DNA from: Chloroflexi bacterium HGW-Chloroflexi-4
GTDB lineage: Bacteria > Chloroflexota > Anaerolineae > Anaerolineales > Anaerolineaceae
Assembly (NCBI GenBank): GCA_002840715.1
Contig: PHBW01000017.1
Coordinates: 1-54,800 of the forward strand
DNA length: 54,800 nt
Direction of reading: 5' to 3'
Below, piece by piece: positions 7,115 to 15,634 of the stretch. The translations under genes were made by a program, and so were the position numbers. A model generated the notes under the pieces. The model searched no databases. It was not told the DNA's origin and was given only the letters and a program-made list of their open reading frames with translations. Each line of letters starts with the position of its first letter. The first letter of the stretch is position 1.

Positions 7115-8410
7115 TTGACAACCCCTGACCTGCATTCCAACAAATCATTGTTAACACGTTCCGTTTGGGTGAGTTTATTGCTGCTCGGTCTGGCCGGACA
7201 ATTGGCCTGGGCAGTTGAGAATCAATATTTTAATACCTTCATGTATGACAATATCACACCTGATCCACAAGCGGTTTCATGGATGGTGGCGATTACAGCC
7301 ATTGTTTCGACCGCAGCGACCATCACAATGGGCACACTCAGTGACCGCACTCGCACCCGTTGGGGGAGAAGACGTCCATATATTTTTATTGGCTATCTCG
7401 TGTGGGGACTTTTGACCGCAGCTTTTCCGCTGGCGGCCAAGTTTCAACCCATTGCGGTTGGGGTTTTCATCGCAATCCTGTTTGACAGCATACTCTCCTT
7501 TTTTGCAGCCAGCGCATCAGATGGAGCGTTAAGCGCTTATATCACCGATGTAACTACTGAAGCAAACCGTGGCAGAGTGGTGGGTGCTCTTGAGATAATG
7601 AAATGGGTCGCTTTTTTGGTGATTTACGGTGGCGCTGGGATGATCATCCAGGCAGTGGGATATTATTGGTTCTTTTATATAATTGGCGGAGTTGCCACGG
7701 TGATTGGGTTGGTGTGCACGCCGTTGTTGAAAGAAGACAAACTGATTGATAAACCTGAAGGACGTTACTGGCAAAAAATAGCCGATACTTTTCAACTCTC
7801 AAGTCTGCGTAAGAACAAAGACTTCTTTAAATTGATGATTTCTTTGACCTTGTTCATGGTGGGGATCAATGTATTCTTTCCGTATTTGATGATATATCTT
7901 CAACATCATGTTCAGCTTTCCATTATGGATTCTTCATTGGTGGTTGGAATCTGCATTTTGGTGGGCGGAATCGGTGCGGCTTATCCAATCGGATTACTGG
8001 TCGACCGTTGGGGTCGAAAACCAGTGGCACTTCTTTCTGTCGTTTTGGAAGCGATTGGGCTAACCGTTTTTTCTATATCACAGACTGTGCCCATGTTGAT
8101 CTTGGGCGGCATTCTATGGCTGGCGCCTTTTGCGGCATGGACCATCGCGACATCCACTTGGGCGAGAGACCTATTCCCCGAAGAAAAGCGTGGTCAGTTT
8201 GCCGGTTACTATGTATTGTTCAATGTAGCGTTTACCATGATCCCCGGTCCGCTCTTTGGCGGCTGGTTGGCTTCAACATTTGGTAATCCCATTATTTTGG
8301 ATGGCAAAGCTGGTTTTGTTCCTCCTCCGTTGCTTTTTCAGGTTGCAGGGCTGATGGTATTGTTGGCGATTATTCCAGTTTTAACAATAAAAACCAAGAA
8401 AAATCAATGA
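7115..8410 (+). CDS. MFS sugar transporter of the GPH/SLC45 (sucrose carrier) type
   Basis: The 431-residue polytopic protein has about 12 membrane spans. After span 2 comes GTLSDRTRTRWGRRRPYIFIG (about 73-93), the cytoplasmic loop signature of glycoside-pentoside-hexuronide and SLC45 sucrose carriers, and GLLVDRWGRKP is the matching second-half loop. It starts at TTG with AAGGAG 6 bp upstream. The stop is 9 bp before the GH32 gene, so the two are one operon, and transport of sucrose or a fructo-oligosaccharide is the natural reading. The -10-like TATACT at 7078-7083 may be its promoter, but the -35 is poor. Proton symport is known for the family and not shown here. Confidence 0.88.
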   Translation: MTTPDLHSNKSLLTRSVWVSLLLLGLAGQLAWAVENQYFNTFMYDNITPDPQAVSWMVAITAIVSTAATITMGTLSDRTRTRWGRRRPYIFIGYLVWGLLTAAFPLAAKFQPIAVGVFIAILFDSILSFFAASASDGALSAYITDVTTEANRGRVVGALEIMKWVAFLVIYGGAGMIIQAVGYYWFFYIIGGVATVIGLVCTPLLKEDKLIDKPEGRYWQKIADTFQLSSLRKNKDFFKLMISLTLFMVGINVFFPYLMIYLQHHVQLSIMDSSLVVGICILVGGIGAAYPIGLLVDRWGRKPVALLSVVLEAIGLTVFSISQTVPMLILGGILWLAPFAAWTIATSTWARDLFPEEKRGQFAGYYVLFNVAFTMIPGPLFGGWLASTFGNPIILDGKAGFVPPPLLFQVAGLMVLLAIIPVLTIKTKKNQ

Positions 8411-8419
8411 GGTGATCGG

Positions 8420-10228
8420 ATGCCTGCTATTCCCGAATTTGTCTTGCGAAAACTTTATGTGGCAAACAGCTTAACCCCTGGTGAAGATGGTTTTTCTTTT
8501 GAGTTAAACAATACCTTTGCCCCTGTGAAATTGATTGGGCTGTCACTGACTCTGGATGAAATTCTATGCAATACTAATTTGATCTCCATTTCTCTTCCAG
8601 CACAAGTAAGAATTCCAGTGGGAGGAATTAGTGAAGTTCAACCGTTCAACCTGCCGGTAAATGTGATTGTGAAGATTCACGTAGCCTGCCAGGCTCCAAA
8701 AAGGTTGTTGGTTATCAAGGTTGATACCAGTGAAGCAGGTATCCTGCAATTTGCCATCCCGCTAAAGCCAAGTGATTTGCCGTTGGTTGAGAAAAAACAA
8801 AAGAAAGCCAGCCTGATTTCACGTCTCAATCGAAAACTTCAATACGTCAATCAGGTTTTTCATGTTCAGCAAGATCCTCAGCATCCTCAATATCATTTTG
8901 CACCCCCGGCCAATTGGATGAACGATCCGAATGGTTTGATCTATTGGAAAGGAAATGTCCATCTTTTTTATCAGTACAATCCCTTTGAGGCTGAATGGGG
9001 AAACATTCATTGGGGACACGCTGTATCTAAAGATATGCTGCATTGGAAACACCTTCCGATTGCTTTATGGCCGGATGCCAACGGCCCAGATGCCGGCGGA
9101 TGTTATTCAGGCTGCACGGTCGATAATAATGGCACTCCTACAATAATTTATACAGGGGTTTATCCTGAGACCCAATGTTTAGCGACTTGCCCTGCAGATG
9201 ATCTGTTATATTGGCAAAAGCGACCAGATCCGGTGATTGCTGCACCACCACCAGATTTACAGTTAGAGGGATTTCGCGATCCCTGCGTTTGGCAGGAGGC
9301 TGGTGGTGAGTGGAGAATGGTGTTGGGTGCTGGATTGACAAATATCGGCGGAGCGGTGCTTATTTATAGATCCAAGGACCTCATAGATTGGCAGTATTTG
9401 GGTATTCTTTACAGTGGAAATACACACCAGCCTGGAGGCTTGGCGACGGGGACGATGTGGGAGTGTCCAAGCTTTTTTCCATTGGGAGACAAATGGGTAT
9501 TAATCCTTTCGGTTTGTGGTCCGCAGGGAACCATGTATACAATTTATTACACAGGGCAGTATGTTGTTGATCGTTTTGTTCCAGATGGACCACCACGATT
9601 ATTGGATTATGGTGAAGGGGGTTGTCTTTATGCACCTCAAACGTTTGTTGATCGGAAAAGCAGGCGTGTGCTAATTGGCTGGCTGCGTGAAGCACGCAGC
9701 GTTGCCGATCAGGTTTATGCCGGGTGGAGCGGTACTATGTCTTTGCCACGCTTATTGTTTTTATCGGCTAATGGTGAACTGTGCAGTACCGCGATGGTTG
9801 AAACGCAACTGCTGAGAGACCAAAATGAAAGTCTCACAAAACCGAATCAGCTCGCTGACACGGTGCGGGGAGCAAACCTCGAGCTTTCAATTCGCATTCC
9901 TCCTGACACAGAAAAATGGAGCGGTGTGCACCTGACTTTGCCAGGTGCAAAAGATGAAGCAGAAGGAATTTTGATCGGATATGATTGTGTCAACAGCGCG
10001 GTCGTACTGGATTGCCGCCATGCCGGCGGTTTGATTAGCGCCATGCCAATTAAAATTTCTGGATTTCAAGACCAACTTCTGCATGTTTTTGTCGATGGAT
10101 CAGTCGTTGAAGTTTTTGTTGAAGATCAACTGCCAATCTCGGCACGATTTTATGTTTCGAAACCTCAAGCATTAAGAGTTCGAGTAGTTGGAGATGCTGC
10201 GGTTGATTTATGGAAATTGAAATTGTAG
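8420..10228 (+). CDS. GH32 fructosidase (sucrose/fructan hydrolase) with extra N-terminal domain
   Basis: The 602-residue protein lacks a signal peptide and so probably acts in the cytoplasm on sugar imported by the adjacent carrier. GH32 landmarks are clear: WMNDPNG (166-172, nucleophile Asp169), FYQYNP and WGHAVSKDMLHW, RDP (286-288) and WECPSFF (acid/base Glu348). The C-terminal 130 residues form the usual beta-sandwich (VDGSVVEVFVED). Residues 1-135 are an addition not needed in typical GH32 enzymes, which begin close to the WMNDPNG motif. It looks beta-rich and ends in a basic linker (EKKQKKASLISRLNRKL). The start has a very good GAGGTGATC site that overlaps the end of the transporter gene. 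It cleaves beta-fructofuranosyl bonds; sucrose, sucrose-6-phosphate and levan-type substrates cannot be separated by eye. Confidence 0.93.
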   Translation: MPAIPEFVLRKLYVANSLTPGEDGFSFELNNTFAPVKLIGLSLTLDEILCNTNLISISLPAQVRIPVGGISEVQPFNLPVNVIVKIHVACQAPKRLLVIKVDTSEAGILQFAIPLKPSDLPLVEKKQKKASLISRLNRKLQYVNQVFHVQQDPQHPQYHFAPPANWMNDPNGLIYWKGNVHLFYQYNPFEAEWGNIHWGHAVSKDMLHWKHLPIALWPDANGPDAGGCYSGCTVDNNGTPTIIYTGVYPETQCLATCPADDLLYWQKRPDPVIAAPPPDLQLEGFRDPCVWQEAGGEWRMVLGAGLTNIGGAVLIYRSKDLIDWQYLGILYSGNTHQPGGLATGTMWECPSFFPLGDKWVLILSVCGPQGTMYTIYYTGQYVVDRFVPDGPPRLLDYGEGGCLYAPQTFVDRKSRRVLIGWLREARSVADQVYAGWSGTMSLPRLLFLSANGELCSTAMVETQLLRDQNESLTKPNQLADTVRGANLELSIRIPPDTEKWSGVHLTLPGAKDEAEGILIGYDCVNSAVVLDCRHAGGLISAMPIKISGFQDQLLHVFVDGSVVEVFVEDQLPISARFYVSKPQALRVRVVGDAAVDLWKLKL

Positions 10229-10230
10229 TG

Positions 10231-12426
10231 TTAAGTGTCTGCTACGACCACCCTATCACGGCCTTCTGAATTGGCTTGATATAGTGCATTATCAGCTTTT
10301 TGAATTAGGACTGCAGCAGTATCGCCGTGAGTGGGATAAGCAGAAACACCTAAAGATAGGGTAATTTTGCCCAATGCCTGGTTGTTATACTCGACACTCA
10401 TGCGTTGCACTTGTACACGTATTTCCTCGGCACGTTGACGGGTATCTTCACTGTCGGACCCAGGTAATAACAGTATAAATTCTTCACCGCCATAACGACA
10501 TGCTACGTCTTCACCCCTGGTGTGTGACACGAAGAATTGCCCAAGTGATTGAAGTAGAACATCTCCAGCTTGATGTCCAAAGGTGTCATTAAACTCTTTA
10601 AAATGATCAATATCCAACATGATCAGACCGAGTGCTTCATTATTGCGAGCAGCCCGAAGCAACTCTCGTTCCAGGGTTTCTTCCATAAAACGGCGATTAT
10701 AAAGACCAGTGAGAGGATCTCGGATGGATTGTTGACGTAACGTTGACCGCAATTTTAGGTTTGCCAATGACAAAGATAGGCTGTCGATAATGGATTGAAT
10801 TCGCTGCTTTTTAGCTTGCCCATACCAATCCATGACATTGCCCTGCTCATCAAATACAGCCAATCCTTCTTTATGACGAAAATGGAGAAGACCAAGTGCC
10901 TCTCCTTGAGCAACCAATGGCACACACAGATAATCTGCCAATCCATCTGGTGTGATATGTGGACAAATGATTGATTTATTGATCTCAGGGTTTTCGGGAT
11001 TGGCGTTATTAGCTTCGACGATATGCATTTTCCCACGGCGAAGCCCCCAACATTCATCAGGTTTGAAAATTAGTGAATCTGGCAATACTGGCCCCCAAGA
11101 AGCTGCTCGATCCAACATGTTTCTGGAAGGATGATAGAGATACAAAACTCCTGAGTCTTCTGGAAACAATTTTGCCATTTGGTCAGCAATAACGACACAG
11201 GCTTCTTCGGTGTTTGGACTGGCTTGTAATAAATCCACCATCTCACTTAGACGTTCAGTTTCACGAGAACTTTGTTCCAAAGCGGCGATCCCTTTAATCA
11301 ATTTCGTGTTGGTCTTGTGAAGTTCATCTTCGATTGTTTTTTGTTTGGTAATATCTCTGCTTATTCCAACCAACCCCGTAATTATTCCTTGTCGATCACG
11401 AAGTGGAACTTTTGTCGTTTGTCTCCAATGGAGATTTCCGGTTTTTAAATCAGTAACAACTTCTTCTTCATTAATTCTAGGTTCACCGGTTGTGAAAATC
11501 ATGGCATCACGGGCAAGAATTTGAGAGCTGATTTCGAGAGGTTGAAAATCGGTTTCTGATTTTCCTACCAATTCATCTTTGTTGGTTAACCCCATTACTG
11601 CAGCGGCAGCCGGGTTGGCAATAATAAATTGGTTATTTATATTTTTCGCAAAAACAGCGTCAGGCAAAGTGTCAAGTAATGTGTTCAATAGATTTCTTTC
11701 AGTATCAAGATCGGTATTCAAGCGCGCACGCATGGCAACTTCTCTTTCAAGCTGAATATTATTTTTGGTTAATGATTTACGCGTACGCCAGAGGATGATA
11801 ACAATGATCCAAAAAATGGCGACCAAACTGACACCAAATACCAGATTGGCTTGCTTTGTCTGTTTCTCTGCATCTTCAATGTGTGGATCTGCCACAGAGT
11901 CATAACGTTGCAGGTCTCGTAATAATTTAGAAAAAGTATCGATATATGCCGATTTTTTCGTATCGAGTTTTCCTTCGATATGATCCTGCCAACGTTGATT
12001 GAGAATATTGCGGAAATCAATTATTTCTGCACATATCGAAGGCGGAGGAGCACTGGAGAATTTTGTATTAAAAGATAATGGAATAAACTTTCCACCTGGA
12101 CCGCCTTGATCCAGGGTTTGACATAAATTTTCTGCATTATCAAGTTCAGCGTATACATCTTTTTCAAGATCAATACCGGTGGTCTGGTTCATGAGTTCGT
12201 CAAAATGAATATAAGCAAGATTAATTGAAATGAGTATTCTGGTTGTTTGTAGATCAAAAGCTCTTGCATTGATTGAATCCGTACGAATTTGATTCATTTT
12301 TTGATACATGAATAATCCAACGGCAACGCCTATTATTAAAATCAAAATTTCCAAAATGGAAAAGCTATTTGGCCAGGATGTAATGAAGGTAAATAATGGA
12401 ACTTTTTTCCGTTTTGGGTCTGTCAT
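10231..12426 (-). CDS. Membrane-bound PAS-GAF-GGDEF diguanylate cyclase
   Basis: The 731-residue protein makes the second messenger c-di-GMP from two GTP. Order of parts: short cytoplasmic start, membrane span at about 23-41, extracytoplasmic sensor region (about 45-190, probably helical), second span at about 195-213, and a coiled linker. Next come a PAS domain (about 245-365, DAVFAKNINNQFIIANPAAA, ending VGISRDITKQK), a coiled coil, a GAF domain (about 390-555) and the GGDEF domain (about 570-731). The catalytic motif is GGEEF (646-650). RGED at 637-640, five residues before it, is the RxxD inhibitory site, so product inhibition is expected. It is convergent with the GH32 gene, with only 2 bp between the stop codons and no terminator visible. 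Confidence 0.93.
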   Translation of the reverse strand: MTDPKRKKVPLFTFITSWPNSFSILEILILIIGVAVGLFMYQKMNQIRTDSINARAFDLQTTRILISINLAYIHFDELMNQTTGIDLEKDVYAELDNAENLCQTLDQGGPGGKFIPLSFNTKFSSAPPPSICAEIIDFRNILNQRWQDHIEGKLDTKKSAYIDTFSKLLRDLQRYDSVADPHIEDAEKQTKQANLVFGVSLVAIFWIIVIILWRTRKSLTKNNIQLEREVAMRARLNTDLDTERNLLNTLLDTLPDAVFAKNINNQFIIANPAAAAVMGLTNKDELVGKSETDFQPLEISSQILARDAMIFTTGEPRINEEEVVTDLKTGNLHWRQTTKVPLRDRQGIITGLVGISRDITKQKTIEDELHKTNTKLIKGIAALEQSSRETERLSEMVDLLQASPNTEEACVVIADQMAKLFPEDSGVLYLYHPSRNMLDRAASWGPVLPDSLIFKPDECWGLRRGKMHIVEANNANPENPEINKSIICPHITPDGLADYLCVPLVAQGEALGLLHFRHKEGLAVFDEQGNVMDWYGQAKKQRIQSIIDSLSLSLANLKLRSTLRQQSIRDPLTGLYNRRFMEETLERELLRAARNNEALGLIMLDIDHFKEFNDTFGHQAGDVLLQSLGQFFVSHTRGEDVACRYGGEEFILLLPGSDSEDTRQRAEEIRVQVQRMSVEYNNQALGKITLSLGVSAYPTHGDTAAVLIQKADNALYQANSEGRDRVVVADT

Positions 12427-12588
12427 ACCAACTCATTATTAGTTAATCATCAAAGCAAAATGTCTTTGGCATAGATAATATTTTCCTTGGAAATATCGAA
12501 AATACCAATAAAAAACTCATAAGTAAAAGTATCCAATGGGTATGAAGTTATTATTTATTCGGAAGGGAGGCGCAACTTCACAAGGAAA

Positions 12589-13218
12589 TTAGCCTGTGTA
12601 TTTCTTTAGAAATGCTTTGGCCATTTTTCCTGTTTTAGGGCTTGAGGAATCGATTTGTGCTTTAACAAAGTTCAAAATCTCTTTTTGATTAGCTGTATTT
12701 GGGTAAAGTGCATTAAGTGCCTCAATAACATAGGCTTTTAATAGACCCAAATGGTTTGGGTCGTGATGTGTGTTGTCAACACCAAGCAACCTCTGGATTA
12801 TTTCTGTTTGATGAGAAGGGCAGTTTTGAGCGATTTTTGCTGCGTTAAGGGCGGCATGAGAAGCCACCATCACGCTATCATCATCCAGTAGTGAAAAATA
12901 AACTTCTGTGTTTGCCACAAACTTTTCTGGTGCGATTTTTGTGAGGGATGCAATAACATAGATTGCGACATATTTTGAAAAACCATTAGGACTATTGAAA
13001 AGTGAAACGAAATAGTCCCAATGAGGTACAAGAATTTCTGGCCAAGTCTCTGCCATAAACATCATTGCCTGAGAGCTGTTTTCACGTCGGGTTGATTTTT
13101 GAGATTGTGGAGATATACCTGCCAGAAGTTCATTAAGCAAAGCGGGATTGTCTATTGCCATTTCTGCAATTCGATCAGGGGAGATAAATTTATTCTCAAG
13201 ATTTATCAGATTTGACAT
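12589..13218 (-). CDS. Helical HEAT-repeat-like protein, function unknown
   Basis: The 209-residue soluble protein starts at ATG 13218, with GGGAGGG 7 bp upstream. The in-frame ATG 11 codons earlier lacks a ribosome site. It is nearly all alpha-helical, with paired helices of HEAT/ARM character such as FVSLFNSPNGFSKYVAIYVIASLTKIAPE, SLLDDDSVMVASHAALNAAKIAQNCP and LGLLKAYVIEALNALYP. There is no catalytic motif. Such alpha-solenoids usually bind other proteins. It is the last gene of a minus-strand group with a GNAT protein (58 bp upstream) and a TPR-like protein, all unlinked to any pathway I recognise. Confidence 0.65.
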   Translation of the reverse strand: MSNLINLENKFISPDRIAEMAIDNPALLNELLAGISPQSQKSTRRENSSQAMMFMAETWPEILVPHWDYFVSLFNSPNGFSKYVAIYVIASLTKIAPEKFVANTEVYFSLLDDDSVMVASHAALNAAKIAQNCPSHQTEIIQRLLGVDNTHHDPNHLGLLKAYVIEALNALYPNTANQKEILNFVKAQIDSSSPKTGKMAKAFLKKYTG

Positions 13219-13275
13219 AGTGTGACCCTCCCAAATGTAGTTAAATAGCATAAAAAATCTTTTATTTGGATTATT

Positions 13276-14157
13276 TTATTTCTTAATTTCTTTACTAAAC
13301 CACACTGATTCAGATTTTATGGAAAACCCCATATGGAGGGCAAGTTTTTGCATAGGCAAGTTTTCACTGCTGGTTCCAAATTCGACTTGTTTACCCCCTC
13401 TATTTTTGAGAATCGTTAATCCATGTGAAATCAATGCTGCCGAGAGGCCAAGCCTCCGATGAGAAGGGTGGGTGCCTATGGGGTCAAGGAAACCGAGCGT
13501 TGGATTTGTTTCATCAATACTGCCGATACAAAACGCTGCTGGTTCGCCTTCGGGAGAAATGGCAACCCAATCCATGGTTTTATCATAATCGGGTGCATGC
13601 ATCATTGCCAAGCGATATTCTTCAGTCATATGGTCGGTGCCAAATGCAGAACGATGAAGTTTTACAAGATCAGTAATTTCACTTTCGCCTTTAACAGACT
13701 TGATGGTATAACCTTTTGGAAGAGGAGAAAACGGAATCGGATCAATTAAAGAGCGGCAAAATTTTAATGAGCGAATTTCTTGCTGTTTAAATCCCATTCG
13801 TTCCAATAATGAAATCCGGGATAGATTTGAGGCAGAACATGAGGTATCGAGTGGGTTACTATCATCAGCCTGTTCATTTCTGGATCTCATACAATCCATG
13901 CCCCAATCAGCAATCTCGTTTTCCAAATCAGTCTTGACAATATCTGTCGCTATTTCAAAACAAAGGTTATTGAAATTATCCACATATGCAAAGGCGATCA
14001 ATTGTGTATCTTCGAACCATAGTTTTGTGGTTTGTTGTACAGATTGTATTTGGATAAATTCTTCAAAATCGATAATGCTGGGCGTGTCTACGAGTGACAA
14101 GAGCAAGTTGCGCATGAGATCAATGTCTGAGTTATTTTGAAAAAACCTACGGTTCAT
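13276..14157 (-). CDS. GNAT-family N-acetyltransferase, probable tandem-GNAT
   Basis: The 293-residue protein has a clear C-terminal GNAT domain (about 145-285). The acetyl-CoA pyrophosphate-binding motif is IGTHPSHRRLGLSAALI, preceded by the beta-4 strand (PTLGFLDP) and followed by NLPMQKLALHMGF, which is the usual beta-6/alpha-4 end. The first half (about 5-130) has the same length and a possible degenerate second GNAT fold ending in RISLLERMGFKQQE. The substrate is unknown. The ribosome site is AAGGAAG, and the start lies 6 bp after the stop of the upstream TPR-like gene, so the two are co-transcribed and probably coupled. Confidence 0.82.
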   Translation of the reverse strand: MNRRFFQNNSDIDLMRNLLLSLVDTPSIIDFEEFIQIQSVQQTTKLWFEDTQLIAFAYVDNFNNLCFEIATDIVKTDLENEIADWGMDCMRSRNEQADDSNPLDTSCSASNLSRISLLERMGFKQQEIRSLKFCRSLIDPIPFSPLPKGYTIKSVKGESEITDLVKLHRSAFGTDHMTEEYRLAMMHAPDYDKTMDWVAISPEGEPAAFCIGSIDETNPTLGFLDPIGTHPSHRRLGLSAALISHGLTILKNRGGKQVEFGTSSENLPMQKLALHMGFSIKSESVWFSKEIKK

Positions 14158-14163
14158 CTTCCT

Positions 14164-14532
14164 TTACTCCAGTTCCATTTGGTGAGTAAGTCCCAATTGA
14201 GATGCTTTTGAGTAACAATGTTGTGCCGCTTCATGATCTCCAAGTTTTTCAAAGGATTTTCCCATATTTAGGTTTAAAGAGGGGAGGAACGCAGAAACCT
14301 GTTCATCTTGGCAAGTGCTGGAATAGCCAAGAGCCTTTTTATTCCATATAAATTCAACTTTAGGATCTTTTTGGTGTCTGGCCATATAGTGTGCAGCAAT
14401 ACAAGCTTCATAATCATTGGTATGGATTTTCCAGGCTTGTTTGTAAAATTTTTTCGCCGTAGGGATTTGATTTTGAAATTCAGCCTGAGTGCCGGCGATA
14501 CATAATTGAATAACCGGGTTATTGATTTCCAT
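14164..14532 (-). CDS. Small TPR-like repeat protein
   Basis: The 122-residue protein is made of helix pairs with TPR spacing: CIAGTQAEFQNQIPTAKKFYKQAWKI, then DYEACIAAHYMARHQ, then NMGKSFEKLGDHEAAQHCYSKAS. Ala, Gly and aromatic residues sit at TPR consensus positions. It is likely a protein-binding adaptor. It heads the operon TPR-GNAT-HEAT. A TATAAT box only 7 bp before its ATG suggests a leaderless transcript, and no ribosome site is visible. Confidence 0.65.
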   Translation of the reverse strand: MEINNPVIQLCIAGTQAEFQNQIPTAKKFYKQAWKIHTNDYEACIAAHYMARHQKDPKVEFIWNKKALGYSSTCQDEQVSAFLPSLNLNMGKSFEKLGDHEAAQHCYSKASQLGLTHQMELE

Positions 14533-14539
14533 AAATAAA

Positions 14540-14545
14540 ATTATA
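14540..14545 (-). promoter_or_regulatory. -10 box giving a probable leaderless transcript
   Basis: On the minus strand TATAAT (14545-14540) is followed by seven bases and then the ATG of the TPR-like gene at 14532. Initiation at the normal distance would begin at or beside the ATG. The -35 region is poor, so this is a moderate call. Confidence 0.4.
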
Positions 14546-14684
14546 TCAATATCCCAATATTAGAATCTATATATAGTCATGGTTTGTATTAGGTCTATTG
14601 ACACTTCAAAGATAAGGATTGATGTTTTATTCTAAACATGTAACTATATAAATTTTTTTAAAGTTGATACAGGAGCAGAATAGA

Positions 14685-15557
14685 ATGCAAATTGTTACCG
14701 ATAGTGGAACAGATGTTTTTTTATCCAAGGAAGAACTTCAAAAATACAATATTCATGTAGTTCCACTCGTTGTGACATTGGGTGGCAACTCGTACAAAGA
14801 AGGTGTAGATATTCAAGCTGAGAAATTCTATCCACTGCTTGAAGCAACGGATGAATTGCCGGTCACTTCACAACCTTCAGCAGGTGATTTTGCCAAAATA
14901 TATGCAGACCTGGCAAAAAATGATCCCGATATTCTCTCAATCCATATCTCTTCTGGATTAAGTGGTACCTCGGCATCAGCCACTGCCGGTGCAGCCATGG
15001 TACCGCAAGCGAATGTTACGGTAATTGATACTAAAACCCTCTCAGCACCAGCCGGTTGGCAGGTCGAAGCCGCTGCTCGTGCAGCCAAAGCTGGTTGGAA
15101 TAAAGACCGCATATTGGAAGCCATGAAAAAGATTGGTGATGCCACTGACGTGGTCTACACACTTAAAGAATTGAAATACCTTATCCATGGCGGGCGCATC
15201 AGCCACATGAAGGGATTACTGGCATCATTGTTAAATATCAAACCCATGATTGGGGTTGAAAAAGTAAAGGGCACCTATGTGCAGTATGGTATGGCTCGAA
15301 CTTTCAATGGCGCAATCCATGGCATTGGTGAGTATGTGTCAAAGAAATTCAAAGCAGGGAGTGCCTTACGTGTGCAAGTTTTGCACTCTTACAATCCAGA
15401 AGGTGCTCAACAACTCATTGATGAGATGAACAAACTATTTAAGTGCCAGTGGTTGCCGACAGGTTTGCTTTCGCTGGTTTTAGGTGCACATGTCGGCAAA
15501 AGCATGGTCGGTGTGGCTTTTGCCCCTGAAGAAGCATTTGCTGACTTGCCCCGATAA
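14685..15557 (+). CDS. DegV-family fatty-acid-binding protein (FakB-type)
   Basis: The 290-residue cytosolic protein is a standard DegV: MQIVTDSGTD at the N-terminus, VVPLVVTLGG and Y-x-EGVDI, TSQPSAGDF (61-69), and SIHISSGLSGTSASA (85-99). The second domain has LKYLIHGGRIS. DegV/FakB proteins bind a fatty acid and present it to the FakA kinase for phosphorylation and phospholipid synthesis. No fakA is in the window. I chose ATG 14685, with AGGAG 9 bp upstream. The in-frame TTG at 14664 precedes that site. A TTGACA at 14598-14603 may be its -35. A terminator follows directly. Confidence 0.9.
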   Translation: MQIVTDSGTDVFLSKEELQKYNIHVVPLVVTLGGNSYKEGVDIQAEKFYPLLEATDELPVTSQPSAGDFAKIYADLAKNDPDILSIHISSGLSGTSASATAGAAMVPQANVTVIDTKTLSAPAGWQVEAAARAAKAGWNKDRILEAMKKIGDATDVVYTLKELKYLIHGGRISHMKGLLASLLNIKPMIGVEKVKGTYVQYGMARTFNGAIHGIGEYVSKKFKAGSALRVQVLHSYNPEGAQQLIDEMNKLFKCQWLPTGLLSLVLGAHVGKSMVGVAFAPEEAFADLPR

Positions 15558-15565
15558 AAAGATCA

Positions 15566-15610
15566 AATAAAAAACGATCCGGAAATTTATTTTCCCGATC
15601 GTTTTTTATT
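15566..15610. terminator. Bidirectional terminator after degV
   Basis: AATAAAAAACGATC (15566-15579) pairs perfectly with GATCGTTTTTTATT (15597-15610) around a 17-base loop. T/A tracts lie on both sides. It separates the DegV gene from the convergent membrane glycosyltransferase at 15635. Confidence 0.85.
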
Positions 15611-15634
15611 ATGCCATGCAAATATGGGTTTATT

